64,000 nt of DNA from Aurantimonadaceae bacterium (GTDB lineage Bacteria; Pseudomonadota; Alphaproteobacteria; Rhizobiales; Rhizobiaceae), in contig CANJKV010000001.1 of assembly GCA_947474855.1 (NCBI GenBank), forward strand, positions 45,622 through 109,621. Reading direction: 5' to 3'. The stretch's first letter is position 1; each line of letters starts with the position of its first letter. Made by a program: the position numbers and the translations under genes. The notes beneath the pieces were generated by a model that made no database searches, was not told where the DNA came from, and was given only the letters and a program-made list of their open reading frames with translations. This document shows, piece by piece, positions 45,824 to 54,502 of this stretch.

Positions 45824-46218
45824 AGATCAGCCTCGAACCAGGCGCGGGCGACGTTGGACTCGTGGAGCCGCACGCGCAGGCGAACGATCCGCGCGCCGCC
45901 GCTGCCCAGGCGCCCGTCCCGGATCAAGCCGGCGATGGCGTCGAAGACGTGCCGCGCCAGCACCTCGGTCGTCGTCACGCGCCCGGCAAAGACCGACAGC
46001 TCGTCGAGATTGGCGTAGTTCAGCGGAGCAAGCACCTCGCGCAGCACCTCGAAGGCGAGGCCGATGTCGACCGCCAGTCCGTCCTCGTCCAGCTCGCGCG
46101 TGAAGAAGGCGGCGTCGACGTGGAAGGTCGCGCCATGCATCCCCTGCGCCGGGCCGAAGACGGGGCGCGGAAGGCTGTGGGCGATCATGATGTGATCGCT
46201 GACTTCGACGGCGAACAT
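45820..46218 (-). CDS. 6-pyruvoyl-tetrahydropterin synthase / QueD-like protein, non-canonical active site
   Basis: A 132-residue T-fold protein. The family pattern is present in altered form: H14 in MIAHSLP and H28 in MHGATFHV (the HGH motif reads HGA, with H33 as a possible substitute third zinc ligand). The usual catalytic cysteine before the HGH motif is absent, as the stretch reads FGPAQGMHG. The C-terminal part (LNYANLDELSVFAGRVTTTEVLARHVFD and a final LHESNVARAWFEA) is typical of PTPS/QueD. The ATG is 46218. It may act on a pterin or a different substrate; the loss of the cysteine argues against normal QueD chemistry. Its neighbours are a dehydrogenase and a glycosyltransferase. Confidence 0.82.
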   Translation of the reverse strand: MFAVEVSDHIMIAHSLPRPVFGPAQGMHGATFHVDAAFFTRELDEDGLAVDIGLAFEVLREVLAPLNYANLDELSVFAGRVTTTEVLARHVFDAIAGLIRDGRLGSGGARIVRLRVRLHESNVARAWFEADL

Positions 46219-46228
46219 GGCGGCTCCT

Positions 46229-47215
46229 TCAATATCGGATGCGGTGGCAAAGGGTGTCCGGCGCGTCGAGCACCGCGGCGTAGTCGCGGGCGAGCGAGGC
46301 GAAGCAACTCTCGCCGGAGACGAGCACGTCGAGCTCCGGCCGATCGCGAAGAAGGCGCAGCGCGAGGTCGAGGCGGCGCGCGGTGCTCCAGCGCGCGCGC
46401 CGCGACGGCGGAACGGCGCCAACCTGCGAGCCGAGAATCGACAGGCGTCGCGAATGAAACGCGCCGCCGAGCCGAAGCTCCACGGGCGCCGTGCCGTACC
46501 AGCTCGCCTCCACGGCCCGGCCCTCGAAGCCGAGGCAGGCGATCGCCGTGTCGAGGCCGCCGGCGCTGCCGCTGACATGCACGGCGACGTCGCAATCCGT
46601 CGGCGCATCCCCGGGCACCGCGAAGCCGATCCCGAGCGCGGCTGCAAGGCGCGCGCGCTCCGGGGCGACGTCGACCAGCGTCACCTCCGTGCCGGGGATG
46701 CCTGCGGCGAGCGTCGCGACGAGCGCACCGACCATCCCGGCGCCGATCACGGCGACCCGGTCGCCGGGCTGCAGGCCGGCATCCCAGGCGATCGTCAGCG
46801 CCGTTTCCATGTTCGCGGCGAGCACCGCGCGCTCCGCCGGCAGCTCCTCCGGCACGAGGTGCAGAGCCTCGGCCGGCACGACGAAGCGGTCCTGGTGAGG
46901 GTGGAGGCAGAAGACGGTGCGGCCGAGAAGAGCCGCGGGTCCTGCTTCCACGACGCCGACCGAGGCGTAGCCGTACTTCAACGGAAAGTCGAAGCCGCCG
47001 TCCTGAAACGGTGCCCGCATCGCCTCGTGCTGGTCCGCCGGCACGCGGCCGCGAAAGACGAGCCGCTCCGTTCCGCGGCTGATCGCGCCGAAGCGGCTCG
47101 TGACGCGGCACTCCCCCTCTGCCGGCTCCGGCAGTTCTTCCCGGCGCAGCGCCGCCCGTCCCTCGGCCTCGATCCACAGAGCCGTCGCTTCATGCCGCCG
47201 CGGCTCGTCGCTCAT
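46229..47215 (-). CDS. Medium-chain (zinc-type) alcohol dehydrogenase superfamily protein
   Basis: A 328-residue MDR-superfamily protein with an NAD(P)-binding fold at GDRVAVIGAGMVGALVATLAA (about 152-172). The catalytic-zinc cysteine region is replaced by FGAISRGTERLVFRG, as in BchC-like and related subfamilies, and the structural four-cysteine lobe is absent. The ATG at 47215 heads the minus-strand operon. The next gene, the pterin-synthase-like one, starts 10 bases after its stop. The substrate is unknown. Confidence 0.82.
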   Translation of the reverse strand: MSDEPRRHEATALWIEAEGRAALRREELPEPAEGECRVTSRFGAISRGTERLVFRGRVPADQHEAMRAPFQDGGFDFPLKYGYASVGVVEAGPAALLGRTVFCLHPHQDRFVVPAEALHLVPEELPAERAVLAANMETALTIAWDAGLQPGDRVAVIGAGMVGALVATLAAGIPGTEVTLVDVAPERARLAAALGIGFAVPGDAPTDCDVAVHVSGSAGGLDTAIACLGFEGRAVEASWYGTAPVELRLGGAFHSRRLSILGSQVGAVPPSRRARWSTARRLDLALRLLRDRPELDVLVSGESCFASLARDYAAVLDAPDTLCHRIRY

Positions 47216-47330
47216 CGGATCTCGTCAGCGGCCGAAAATCGATCAACGCTCATTGTCGCATTCCTGAATCAGCGGCACTGCCGCGCTAGGTTTCATTCTC
47301 ATCCGCATCCGCAAGGCCGCAACCCCCATC

Positions 47331-48098
47331 ATGACCCTCCACGACCCTCGCATCGTGCCGCAGGCCTCCGCCATCCGCCTCGCCCGATCGGGAGCAGCGG
47401 GAGCCTTCGCCGCCTCGACGCTCCTGCTGCTCGGCTTCGGCGTCGTGGCGATCGGTACGTTCGAGCTGGGGTGGCAGCTGCTGCCGCTTTCGTCCGGGCT
47501 GTTCGCGGCAATGGGTGTCGTCGTTCTGACGAGCCTTCCGAACGGCCATCCGCATGCCCGCTTCGGGCCGGCCAACACCATCACGACCGTTCGGGCGGCC
47601 ATGACGGCGCTTGTCGCGGGTCTGCTGCCGGAAGCGGAGCGGATCGCCGATCCGGCGCAGGCGGGCCTCGCGTGGACGTTGACGGGATTTGCGGCGCTCG
47701 CGCTTGCGCTCGACGGCTTCGACGGGCGGGCCGCACGGCGCAGCGGTCTCGCTTCGCGCTTCGGCGCGCGCTACGACATGGAGGTGGACGCTCTTCTCAT
47801 CCTCGTGCTCTCGGTTTTTGCGCTGGCCTCCGGCAAGGCGGGCGTGTTCGTTCTCGCGATCGGACTCATGCGATACCTCTTCGTCGCCCTCCTCGCCCTC
47901 GTGCCCAGCCTGGACGGCGAGCTCGCGCCATCGCAGCGCCGGAAGGCCGTGTGCGTGGTCCAGGTCGCAGTGCTCTGCGCCCTCCTCGCTCCGCCGCTCG
48001 CGCCGCCGCTGTCGGGCTGGCTCGCGGCCGGGGCTCTCGCTTTGCTCGCGGCCTCCTTCGCCGCCGACATCCTCGCCCTGGCGCGGCGTCGCGGATGA
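47331..48098 (+). CDS. CDP-alcohol phosphatidyltransferase family protein
   Basis: A 255-residue integral membrane enzyme. It carries the full CDP-alcohol phosphotransferase signature D128-x2-D131-G-x2-A-R-x8-G145-x3-D149-x3-D153, with all four catalytic aspartates, inside a protein of about six helices. These enzymes swap CMP on a CDP-linked alcohol for another alcohol, usually in phospholipid synthesis. The ATG is at 47331, 115 bases from the divergent dehydrogenase; no ribosome site is obvious. Its stop overlaps the FkbM gene as ATGA. The product lipid or phosphodiester is unknown. Confidence 0.88.
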   Translation: MTLHDPRIVPQASAIRLARSGAAGAFAASTLLLLGFGVVAIGTFELGWQLLPLSSGLFAAMGVVVLTSLPNGHPHARFGPANTITTVRAAMTALVAGLLPEAERIADPAQAGLAWTLTGFAALALALDGFDGRAARRSGLASRFGARYDMEVDALLILVLSVFALASGKAGVFVLAIGLMRYLFVALLALVPSLDGELAPSQRRKAVCVVQVAVLCALLAPPLAPPLSGWLAAGALALLAASFAADILALARRRG

Positions 48099-48835
48099 AC
48101 GCCGACGTCGCGTCCACGCTCGGTCTCTGGCGCTCGCTCCTCATCTATCGCGGCCAGCCCTGGCGCACCCTGGCGCTTCGGCGCCTATGCCGGACGCTCG
48201 TGCAACCGGGCGACCTCGCCTTCGACGTCGGAGCGCATGTCGGCAGCCGCACCCAGGCCCTGGCGGCTGCGGGCGCCAGGGTCGTCGCGGTCGAGCCGCA
48301 GCCGCTCTTCGCGGATTATCTCGCGCGGCGCGTCGCCGGTCCGCATGTCGCCGTCCTGCCGGTGGCGCTCGGACGAACGCCGGGGCGCGCGACGCTCAAC
48401 GTTTCGCGTCGGCATCCGACGGTATCCACGCTGTCGACGGACTGGATCGGCAAGGTGCGGGAGGCGCCGGGCTTCTCGGGCGTGCGATGGGAGGGCCGCG
48501 TCGAGGTTCCCGTCACCACTCTCGACGCCCTCGTCGCAGAGCACGGCCGCCCGGCGTTCTGCAAGATCGACGTGGAGGGAATGGAGGCGGAGATCCTCGG
48601 CGGCCTCAGCAAGCCGATCCCGCTGCTCTGCTTCGAGGTCCTGCCGGCCGCCGCCGACGTGGCGGAAGCCTGCATCGCACAGCTCGCCGGGCTCGGGCCG
48701 TACCGCTTCGGCTTCGTGCTGGGCGAGCGACATCGCCTGGGAGACGAATGGCTGAGCGCCGGCGAGATGGCAGCGCGGCTCCCCGACATCGCGGCAGCCG
48801 GCCGCTCCGGCGACATCTATGCCCGCCTCGACTGA
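48095..48835 (+). CDS. FkbM-family methyltransferase
   Basis: A 246-residue methyltransferase with SAM motif I LAFDVGAHVGSRTQAL (41-56), VVAVEPQPLFADYL, and the FkbM stretch CKIDVEGMEAEILGGL. FkbM enzymes usually O-methylate sugars or polyketides. It starts at the ATG overlapping the previous stop (ATGA) and its end overlaps the sulfatase start by 17 bases, so it is coupled to both neighbours. Confidence 0.9.
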   Translation: MNADVASTLGLWRSLLIYRGQPWRTLALRRLCRTLVQPGDLAFDVGAHVGSRTQALAAAGARVVAVEPQPLFADYLARRVAGPHVAVLPVALGRTPGRATLNVSRRHPTVSTLSTDWIGKVREAPGFSGVRWEGRVEVPVTTLDALVAEHGRPAFCKIDVEGMEAEILGGLSKPIPLLCFEVLPAAADVAEACIAQLAGLGPYRFGFVLGERHRLGDEWLSAGEMAARLPDIAAAGRSGDIYARLD

Positions 48836-50444
48836 CGGCCGGCGCAGGGCGGCGCTGCGATCGATCCTGGGTGCGGCGCTTCTCGCCGCCGGGCTGACGC
48901 TTCCGGCACCGGGCGGCGGGCTGCCGTCCAATCTCCCGCTCGAATGGCCGCTGGCGATCCTGCTCCTGGTTGTCGCTGCCCCCTCGCGCCTGCCCTTCGC
49001 GGCCCTGCGGCTGCTCGTGACAGTCGCCGTGGCGCTGACCGTCTTCTTAAAGCTCGCCGACCTCGGTACCGGGCTTGCCTTCTCGCGCCCCTTCAATCCG
49101 CTCCTCGACGCGTCGATCCTCGTGTCCGGCTGGCACCTTCTGGCCGGCACGATCGGGCGCGGCGAGGCGCTGGCCGTCGTGGTTCTCGCGCTTGCAGCCT
49201 GGGGCGCGACGACGGCGCTCCTGTTCTGGAGCCTCGGCGGCTTTTGCCGTCTGCCGGCGAGCCCGCGCCGGCTCGTCGGCGGCCTTGCGGCCGCGATCGC
49301 GTCGCTGTGGCTCGTCCCGTCCGGTCCGGTGAAGCCGGAGGCGACGCGCTATCTCGACGCCCGGCTCGATCTCGTCGCGCAGTCCGTTGCGAGCCTCGCA
49401 CGCTTCGAGGATTCGCTCGCGACCGATCCGCTGGCCGGACGCGCGCCCGAGACTCTCTTCTCGGCGCTGTCGGGCAAGGACGTGATGATCCTCTTCGTCG
49501 AGTCCTACGGGCGAAGCGCCGTGGAGGATCCCGCCTATGCCGGCGCGACGCTGAGCCGCCTCCGCGCGGCGGAGAGCCAGCTGTCCTCGGCCGGCATCGG
49601 CACCGTCAGCGGCTGGCTGACGTCTCCCACCCTCGGCGGCCAGAGCTGGCTCGCGCACGGCGCCCTCCTGTCCGGGCTCTGGACGAGCGACCAGAGCCTC
49701 TACGATCGGATGATCGCGAGTGATCGGGCAAGTCTCAACGCCTTGTTCCGCACGGCCGGCTGGCGGACGATCGCGGCGATGCCGGCGATCACCATGGAAT
49801 GGCCCGAGGCCGGCTGGTTCGGCTACGACGCCGTGTTCGACGCGCACAATCTCGGCTACCGCGGCGAACCGTTCGACTGGGTGACGATGCCCGACCAGTT
49901 CACGCTCGCCGCGATCCGGCGGGTCGTCGAGGCGGAGCATCCGCGTCCCGTGATGGTCGAGGCTGCGCTGATCTCCAGCCACGCTCCCTGGACGCCGCTG
50001 CCGCGGATGGTACCGTGGGAAGACGTCGGCGACGGCCGCGTCTTCAACGGTCAGGCCGCGTCCGGCGAGAAGCCCGAGGAGCTGTGGCGCGATCCGGCGC
50101 GGGTCCGCGCCGCCTATGGCCGATCGATCGACTACGCGCTGGAGGCCGTCTTCTCCTATGCCGCGACCTTCGGCCGGAACACCGTCTTCGTGATCCTCGG
50201 CGACCATCAGCCCGCGCCGCTGATCACCGGTGATGGCGCCACGCGCGACGTGCCCGTCCACATCCTCTCGGACGATCCCGAGGTCCTCCGCCGTCTCGCG
50301 GAATGGAACTGGACGCCCGGGCTCGTTCCCGCGCCCGATCTGCCGCCGTGGCGGATGGATGCCTTCCGCGAACGCTTTGCGCGGGCGACGAGCGATTCGC
50401 CGCTTCCCTCGCCGGAGCATGCGGGCCATAGCTCGACGCCATGA
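48819..50444 (+). CDS. Membrane-anchored sulfatase / LTA-synthase-like phosphotransferase
   Basis: A 541-residue protein with several membrane helices in the first ~170 residues and an alkaline-phosphatase-fold domain after about 220. VMILFVESYGRSA matches the LtaS/OpgB opening strand, TSPTLGGQSWLAHG the probable nucleophile region, and FVILGDHQPAPL the C-terminal metal site. Such enzymes transfer phosphoglycerol or phosphoethanolamine, or hydrolyse sulfate esters, on the periplasmic face. It lies between FkbM and TauE, with overlaps on both sides. Context (CDP-alcohol transferase) favours phospho-alcohol transfer; the adjacent TauE-type exporter leaves sulfur chemistry open. Confidence 0.82.
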   Translation: MPASTDGRRRAALRSILGAALLAAGLTLPAPGGGLPSNLPLEWPLAILLLVVAAPSRLPFAALRLLVTVAVALTVFLKLADLGTGLAFSRPFNPLLDASILVSGWHLLAGTIGRGEALAVVVLALAAWGATTALLFWSLGGFCRLPASPRRLVGGLAAAIASLWLVPSGPVKPEATRYLDARLDLVAQSVASLARFEDSLATDPLAGRAPETLFSALSGKDVMILFVESYGRSAVEDPAYAGATLSRLRAAESQLSSAGIGTVSGWLTSPTLGGQSWLAHGALLSGLWTSDQSLYDRMIASDRASLNALFRTAGWRTIAAMPAITMEWPEAGWFGYDAVFDAHNLGYRGEPFDWVTMPDQFTLAAIRRVVEAEHPRPVMVEAALISSHAPWTPLPRMVPWEDVGDGRVFNGQAASGEKPEELWRDPARVRAAYGRSIDYALEAVFSYAATFGRNTVFVILGDHQPAPLITGDGATRDVPVHILSDDPEVLRRLAEWNWTPGLVPAPDLPPWRMDAFRERFARATSDSPLPSPEHAGHSSTP

Positions 50445-51262
50445 CGCCCGATCCCATCCTCATCGCCGAAACCGTGGTCCTGCTCCTGGGGGCCAGCGCC
50501 TTTGCGGGCGTTCTCGCAGGCCTCTTCGGCATCGGCGGCGGCGCCGTCTTCGTGCCGGTGCTCTACCAGACCTTCGGACTCTTCGACGTCGATCCCGACA
50601 TATCGATGCAACTCGCCATCGGCTCCTCGCTCGCGATCGTGGTGCCGACATCGATCCGTTCGGTGATGAGCCACCGGGCGCACGGCGCGGTCGATTTCGA
50701 GCTTCTGCGGAGCTGGATCGTCATCGTGCCGCTCGGGGCCGTCGCCGGCGTCGCCGTCGCGACGGCCATCTCGTCGGAAGCCCTGCGCTCGATCTTCGCG
50801 GTGATCGCTTTCGTGCTCGGGACGCAGCTCCTGATCGGAAAGCTGCCCTTCACGCTCGGCACGGACCTGCCCGGCCGCCTCGGCCGCTGGATCGCCGGCA
50901 TCTTCATCGGGATGGTCGCCGCGCTGATGGGCATCGGCGGCGGCGTTCTCAACAACACCTTCATGACGCTCTACGGCCGACCGATCCACCAAGCCGTAGC
51001 GACCTCGGCCGGCGTCGGCGTGCTCGTCTCGATCCCGGGGCTCCTCGCCTTCGTGGTCGGCGGCTGGGGGAGCCCCGACCTGCCGGCCTGGAGCCTCGGC
51101 TATATCAGCCTGCCGGTGATCCTGATCGTCGCGCCGCTGGCGACGCTCTTCACCCCGATCGGCGCGCGCCTCGCCCACCGGCTGACCAAGCGGCAGCTTC
51201 AGGTGGGCTTCGGCATCTACCTCCTCACCGTGGCGCTACGCTTCTTCATCAGCCTGGTCTAG
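50441..51262 (+). CDS. TauE/SafE-family sulfite/anion exporter
   Basis: A 273-residue membrane protein with eight or so helices in two internal repeats. Each repeat has the signature glycine segment: AGLFGIGGGAVFVPVLY near residue 28 and ALMGIGGGVLNNTFM near 166. Family members export sulfite, sulfoacetate or related anions. The ATG overlaps the sulfatase stop as ATGA. Its place in this operon suggests export of a small product such as an organosulfur anion, but that is inference. Confidence 0.88.
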   Translation: MTPDPILIAETVVLLLGASAFAGVLAGLFGIGGGAVFVPVLYQTFGLFDVDPDISMQLAIGSSLAIVVPTSIRSVMSHRAHGAVDFELLRSWIVIVPLGAVAGVAVATAISSEALRSIFAVIAFVLGTQLLIGKLPFTLGTDLPGRLGRWIAGIFIGMVAALMGIGGGVLNNTFMTLYGRPIHQAVATSAGVGVLVSIPGLLAFVVGGWGSPDLPAWSLGYISLPVILIVAPLATLFTPIGARLAHRLTKRQLQVGFGIYLLTVALRFFISLV

Positions 51263-51320
51263 ACACGCTTTCCTGATCTGCGACCTGAAAACTCGGCTTC
51301 AGATCATTGACATCGCGGAC

Positions 51321-51800
51321 CTATCCGGCGGCGAAGGCTTCGGGATTGCGGCGCCAGACCGACCGGTTCAGGCCGGCGGCCAGACAGACCCAGGCAAGAT
51401 AGGGAACGAGCAGCCAAGCCGCGACGGCGTCGATCGGCGCGAACATCGCGATGTTGGCGAGGATCGCGGCGCCCAGGGCCAGAATGTCCGCGAAGGCGAG
51501 ATCGGGCCGGCGCAGGCCGAAGAACAGCCAGGACCAGGCGGCGTTGAGGACGAGCTGGAGCGCGAAGATCGCGAAGGGCAGCGGCGCCAGCCCGACCGCC
51601 TCGTAGACCCGCCAGCCGCTCACGGCGATCAGGACGTAGAGCACGGTCCAAACGATCGGAAAGGTCAGGTTCGGCGGGGTCCAGGACGGCTTGGCGAGCC
51701 CGTTGTACCAGGTGCCCGGCTTGAACAGGATGCCGGTCGAGGCCACCGCAAGGACGATGACGAGAAAGGCGCCGAGGCTCAGGATGGAGGGCAGTGTCAT
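51321..51800 (-). CDS. tspO: TspO/MBR-family tryptophan-rich sensory protein
   Basis: A 159-residue five-helix membrane protein. TspO marks visible are GLAKPSWTPPNLTFPIVWTVLY, the NAAWSWLFFGLRRP segment and the aromatic-rich C-terminal helix ending in GLNRSVWRRNP. TspO binds porphyrins and affects tetrapyrrole or stress signalling. I start at the ATG at 51800; the frame continues to 51956 but the extra part is hydrophilic shadow. Confidence 0.9.
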   Translation of the reverse strand: MTLPSILSLGAFLVIVLAVASTGILFKPGTWYNGLAKPSWTPPNLTFPIVWTVLYVLIAVSGWRVYEAVGLAPLPFAIFALQLVLNAAWSWLFFGLRRPDLAFADILALGAAILANIAMFAPIDAVAAWLLVPYLAWVCLAAGLNRSVWRRNPEAFAAG

Positions 51801-51983
51801 GGCATGCAGCTTCTTCAGACGGTTGCGGCGGATTGCTAAGCTAGAACGTTCGAGAGGTCGCGGCCAGCCCCGCACGCGGCGCGGCGGGAATGAGCGCGAT
51901 CTCTGTGCGGTTCGTGACAGGATCGACAGCATTTTGCGTGCATGCTTCCCCGACACGATGCGCCCAACCGGAGGAACCCGCCC

Positions 51984-52493
51984 GTGAATGCTCGACTCTG
52001 CCGCCTCGCCGCCGCCCTCGCCGTGGCGACCGTCGCTTTCGCGCCGCTCGCGCAGGCCGACGAGAAGCAGGATCTGAAGACCCTGCGCACCTGCCTCGGC
52101 GAGAAGTCCGAGGACGAGAACGCCTGCATCGACGTCGTCGCGAACCCCTGCATGGAGGAGCCGGACGGTTCCACCACGGTCGGCATCACCGAGTGCCTGT
52201 CGCGCGAGGAGGCCGCGTGGGACGTGCTTCTCAACGAGCGTTACGAGGCGCAGGTCAAGAGCGCCAAGGCGATGGACGCCGAACTGAAGGGTAATGCGGC
52301 CACAGAGAACGCGACCTCCGTGCTGGAGAGCCTGAAGACGGCTCAGCGCGCCTGGATCGCCTATCGCGACGCCGAGTGCGAGCGGCGCTGGGCGAACTAT
52401 CAGGGCGGCACCATCGCGTCGAACGTCGCTGCCGCCTGCACCCGCGACATGACCGCGAGCCGCGCCATCGACTTCGCGCCCGACGCAGGCTGA
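51984..52493 (+). CDS. DUF1311 / LprI-like secreted protein
   Basis: A 169-residue exported protein: signal peptide LAAALAVATVAFAPLAQA, then a four-cysteine, helix-rich domain (CLGEKSEDENACIDVVANPC, TECLSREEAAWDVLLNERY, LKTAQRAWIAYRDAECERRWANYQGGTIAS). This matches DUF1311, the family of lysozyme-inhibitor LprI. GGAGGAA at 51971 sets the start at the GTG at 51984. Role probably periplasmic; lysozyme inhibition is known only for one member. Confidence 0.85.
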   Translation: MNARLCRLAAALAVATVAFAPLAQADEKQDLKTLRTCLGEKSEDENACIDVVANPCMEEPDGSTTVGITECLSREEAAWDVLLNERYEAQVKSAKAMDAELKGNAATENATSVLESLKTAQRAWIAYRDAECERRWANYQGGTIASNVAAACTRDMTASRAIDFAPDAG

Positions 52494-52499
52494 GGTCGT

Positions 52500-53006
52500 T
52501 CACAGCGAGGCGTGCTGCCAGGCGTAAGCCGCGACGACGGCCAGGAGGACCGTCGCCAGCCCCATCTGCAGCGGCCGCAGGCGGGCGAAGAACAACGGCG
52601 CCTCGCCCCTGCGGGCGGCGCGCGGGTCGAGCACGCCGAGGCTCGCGAAGCCCGCGAGTTCGATGACCGACGCGGGAAAGGGAAAGCCCCAGGCAACGGC
52701 GAAGAGCGCGGCGATGCCGGCCAGGAACAGCCAGAGCATCGTCGCGATCTGCGCCGTCGTCGGCCCGCCCGGCTGGCGGAAGGACACGCCGCGACGCACG
52801 CCCGCGAAGAAGGTGAGCAGCGCCGCCCCGAAGATCAGGACGGCGTTCAGGATCAGGAAGGACAGGCCGCGCGGCGCAAGCCACAGCGACAGCGCGCCGA
52901 CCGCGAGCGGAACGAGCGCCGCGTAGGCGAACAGGAAGCCTTCGGTCGGCGTGTCCGCCGGCTCGCTCGCCTCGATGCGTCGTGACCCCCCGGTATCGGT
53001 CATCAT
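52500..53006 (-). CDS. DUF3429 integral membrane protein
   Basis: A 168-residue protein with about five helices; PLAVGALSLWLAPRGLSFLILNAVLIFGAALLTFFAGVRRGV is the recognisable DUF3429 segment. The start is the ATG at 53006 or 53003, both preceded by AAGGGGACGG. It converges on the LprI-like gene with a six-base gap. Function unknown. Confidence 0.8.
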   Translation of the reverse strand: MMTDTGGSRRIEASEPADTPTEGFLFAYAALVPLAVGALSLWLAPRGLSFLILNAVLIFGAALLTFFAGVRRGVSFRQPGGPTTAQIATMLWLFLAGIAALFAVAWGFPFPASVIELAGFASLGVLDPRAARRGEAPLFFARLRPLQMGLATVLLAVVAAYAWQHASL

Positions 53007-53210
53007 CCGTCCCCTTTCGGCACTTCCGCACCTCAACCGGCGCGGCAGGCACGCGTTCCACGCGGGATGGCGCCCGCGCGGTCACGCAGCCGGAGCGATC
53101 TGCCACAAATCTTGAATCCGTCAGAGGGGGTAAGGCTTTGCACCGGCCGGCCAAACCGGATAGCGGTCGGCGACGTTTTTCCCCCGAGCCGCAACACCGA
53201 GGCCGCATCG

Positions 53211-54341
53211 ATGCAGAGCCCCATCCAGTTCATCGATCTCAACACGCAGCGCGATCGCATCCGCGCCCGCGTCGACGCCCGCCTCGCCGCCGTTCTCGAC
53301 AGCGGCGCCTACATCATGGGGCCGGAGATCGCCGAGCTGGAGGACGGCCTGTCGCGCTTCGGCGGCATGGAGCGCACCATCGCCTGCGGCTCGGGCACCG
53401 ACGCTCTCGCCCTGCCGCTGATGGCCTGGGGCCTCAAGCCGAACGACGCGGTGTTCGTGCCGAGCTTCACCTTCGCCGCGACCGCCGAGGTCGTCGCCTG
53501 GTTCGGCGCCGTGCCGGTCTTCGTCGACGTGTTCGAGGACACCTACAACATGGACCCGGCGAGTCTTCGCCGGGCGATCGAGGAAGCCCGCGCCGGCGGC
53601 CGGCTCAACCCGCACAGCGTCATCGCCGTCGACCTCTTCGGCCAGATTGCCGATTATGCCGCGATCCGCGCGATCTGTGACGAGTTCGGCCTCAAGCTGA
53701 TCTCGGACGCGGCTCAGGGCTTCGGCTCGACCCGCGACGGCAAGACCGCCGCGCACTGGGCGGACGTCGTCGCGACGAGCTTCTATCCGGCCAAGCCGCT
53801 CGGCTGCTACGGCGACGGCGGCGCGGTCCAGACCAACGATGCGGAGCTCGACGCCGTGATGCGCTCGCTGCGCGTGCACGGCTCGGGTACCGACCGCTAC
53901 GACAACGTGCGCATCGGCATGAACGCGCGCATGGACACGCTGCAGGCCGCGATCCTTCTGGAAAAGCTTGCGATCTTCCCCGAGGAGATCGAGGTCCGCA
54001 TGCGCGCCGCCGCGCGCTACGCCGAGGCGCTGGGCGACGTCGTCGCCGTGCCGCGGTTGCCGGACGGCGTCGTCTCGACCTGGGCCCAGTATACGATCCG
54101 GCTGAAGCCGGGCACGCGCGACGCCTTCGCCGCCGCGATGCACGAGGCGGGCGTCCCCACCGTCGTCTACTATGCCCGGCCGCTCCACCGGCAGACGGCC
54201 TATGCGCACTATCCGCTTGCCGGAAACGGCCTGCCGGTGACGGATAGGCTAGCCGAGACGGTGATCAGCCTGCCGATGCACGCCTATCTCGACGAGGCAA
54301 CCCAGGATCGCATCATCGCGGCCGTTCGCACCGCCTTGTGA
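53211..54341 (+). CDS. DegT/DnrJ/EryC1/StrS-family sugar aminotransferase
   Basis: A 376-residue PLP-dependent enzyme that adds an amino group to a keto-sugar nucleotide. The PLP lysine is K195 (SFYPAKPLGCYGDGG), the ring-contacting aspartate D166 (LISDAAQGFG), and ACGSGTDALALPLMA and FVPSFTFAATAEV mark the fold. I start at the ATG at 53211 (MQSPIQFIDL), since the frame to 53067 is shadow. It stands alone, so the sugar pathway lies elsewhere, perhaps in O-antigen or capsule synthesis. The 204-base gap before it shows nothing clear. Confidence 0.9.
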   Translation: MQSPIQFIDLNTQRDRIRARVDARLAAVLDSGAYIMGPEIAELEDGLSRFGGMERTIACGSGTDALALPLMAWGLKPNDAVFVPSFTFAATAEVVAWFGAVPVFVDVFEDTYNMDPASLRRAIEEARAGGRLNPHSVIAVDLFGQIADYAAIRAICDEFGLKLISDAAQGFGSTRDGKTAAHWADVVATSFYPAKPLGCYGDGGAVQTNDAELDAVMRSLRVHGSGTDRYDNVRIGMNARMDTLQAAILLEKLAIFPEEIEVRMRAAARYAEALGDVVAVPRLPDGVVSTWAQYTIRLKPGTRDAFAAAMHEAGVPTVVYYARPLHRQTAYAHYPLAGNGLPVTDRLAETVISLPMHAYLDEATQDRIIAAVRTAL

Positions 54342-54347
54342 AGCGGC

Positions 54348-54382
54348 AGCCCGGCTGCGACCGCCGTTCGGCGCAGCGGGCT
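54348..54382 (+). terminator. Stem-loop after the aminotransferase gene
   Basis: AGCCCGGCTGCG (54348-54359) pairs with CGCAGCGGGCT (54372-54382) with a one-base bulge, seven bases after the stop. No T-run follows. Confidence 0.4.
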
Positions 54383-54502
54383 CTGCACAGTGTGTAGGCA
54401 AGCCGCTCAAAGGTCACGCAGGACGCGAATCCCCGCGCAGTTCAGACTTGATTTTCGCCTCGGCGACTATCTCTTAGAAGAAGGTCCGAAGCGGAGTTCC
54501 CT

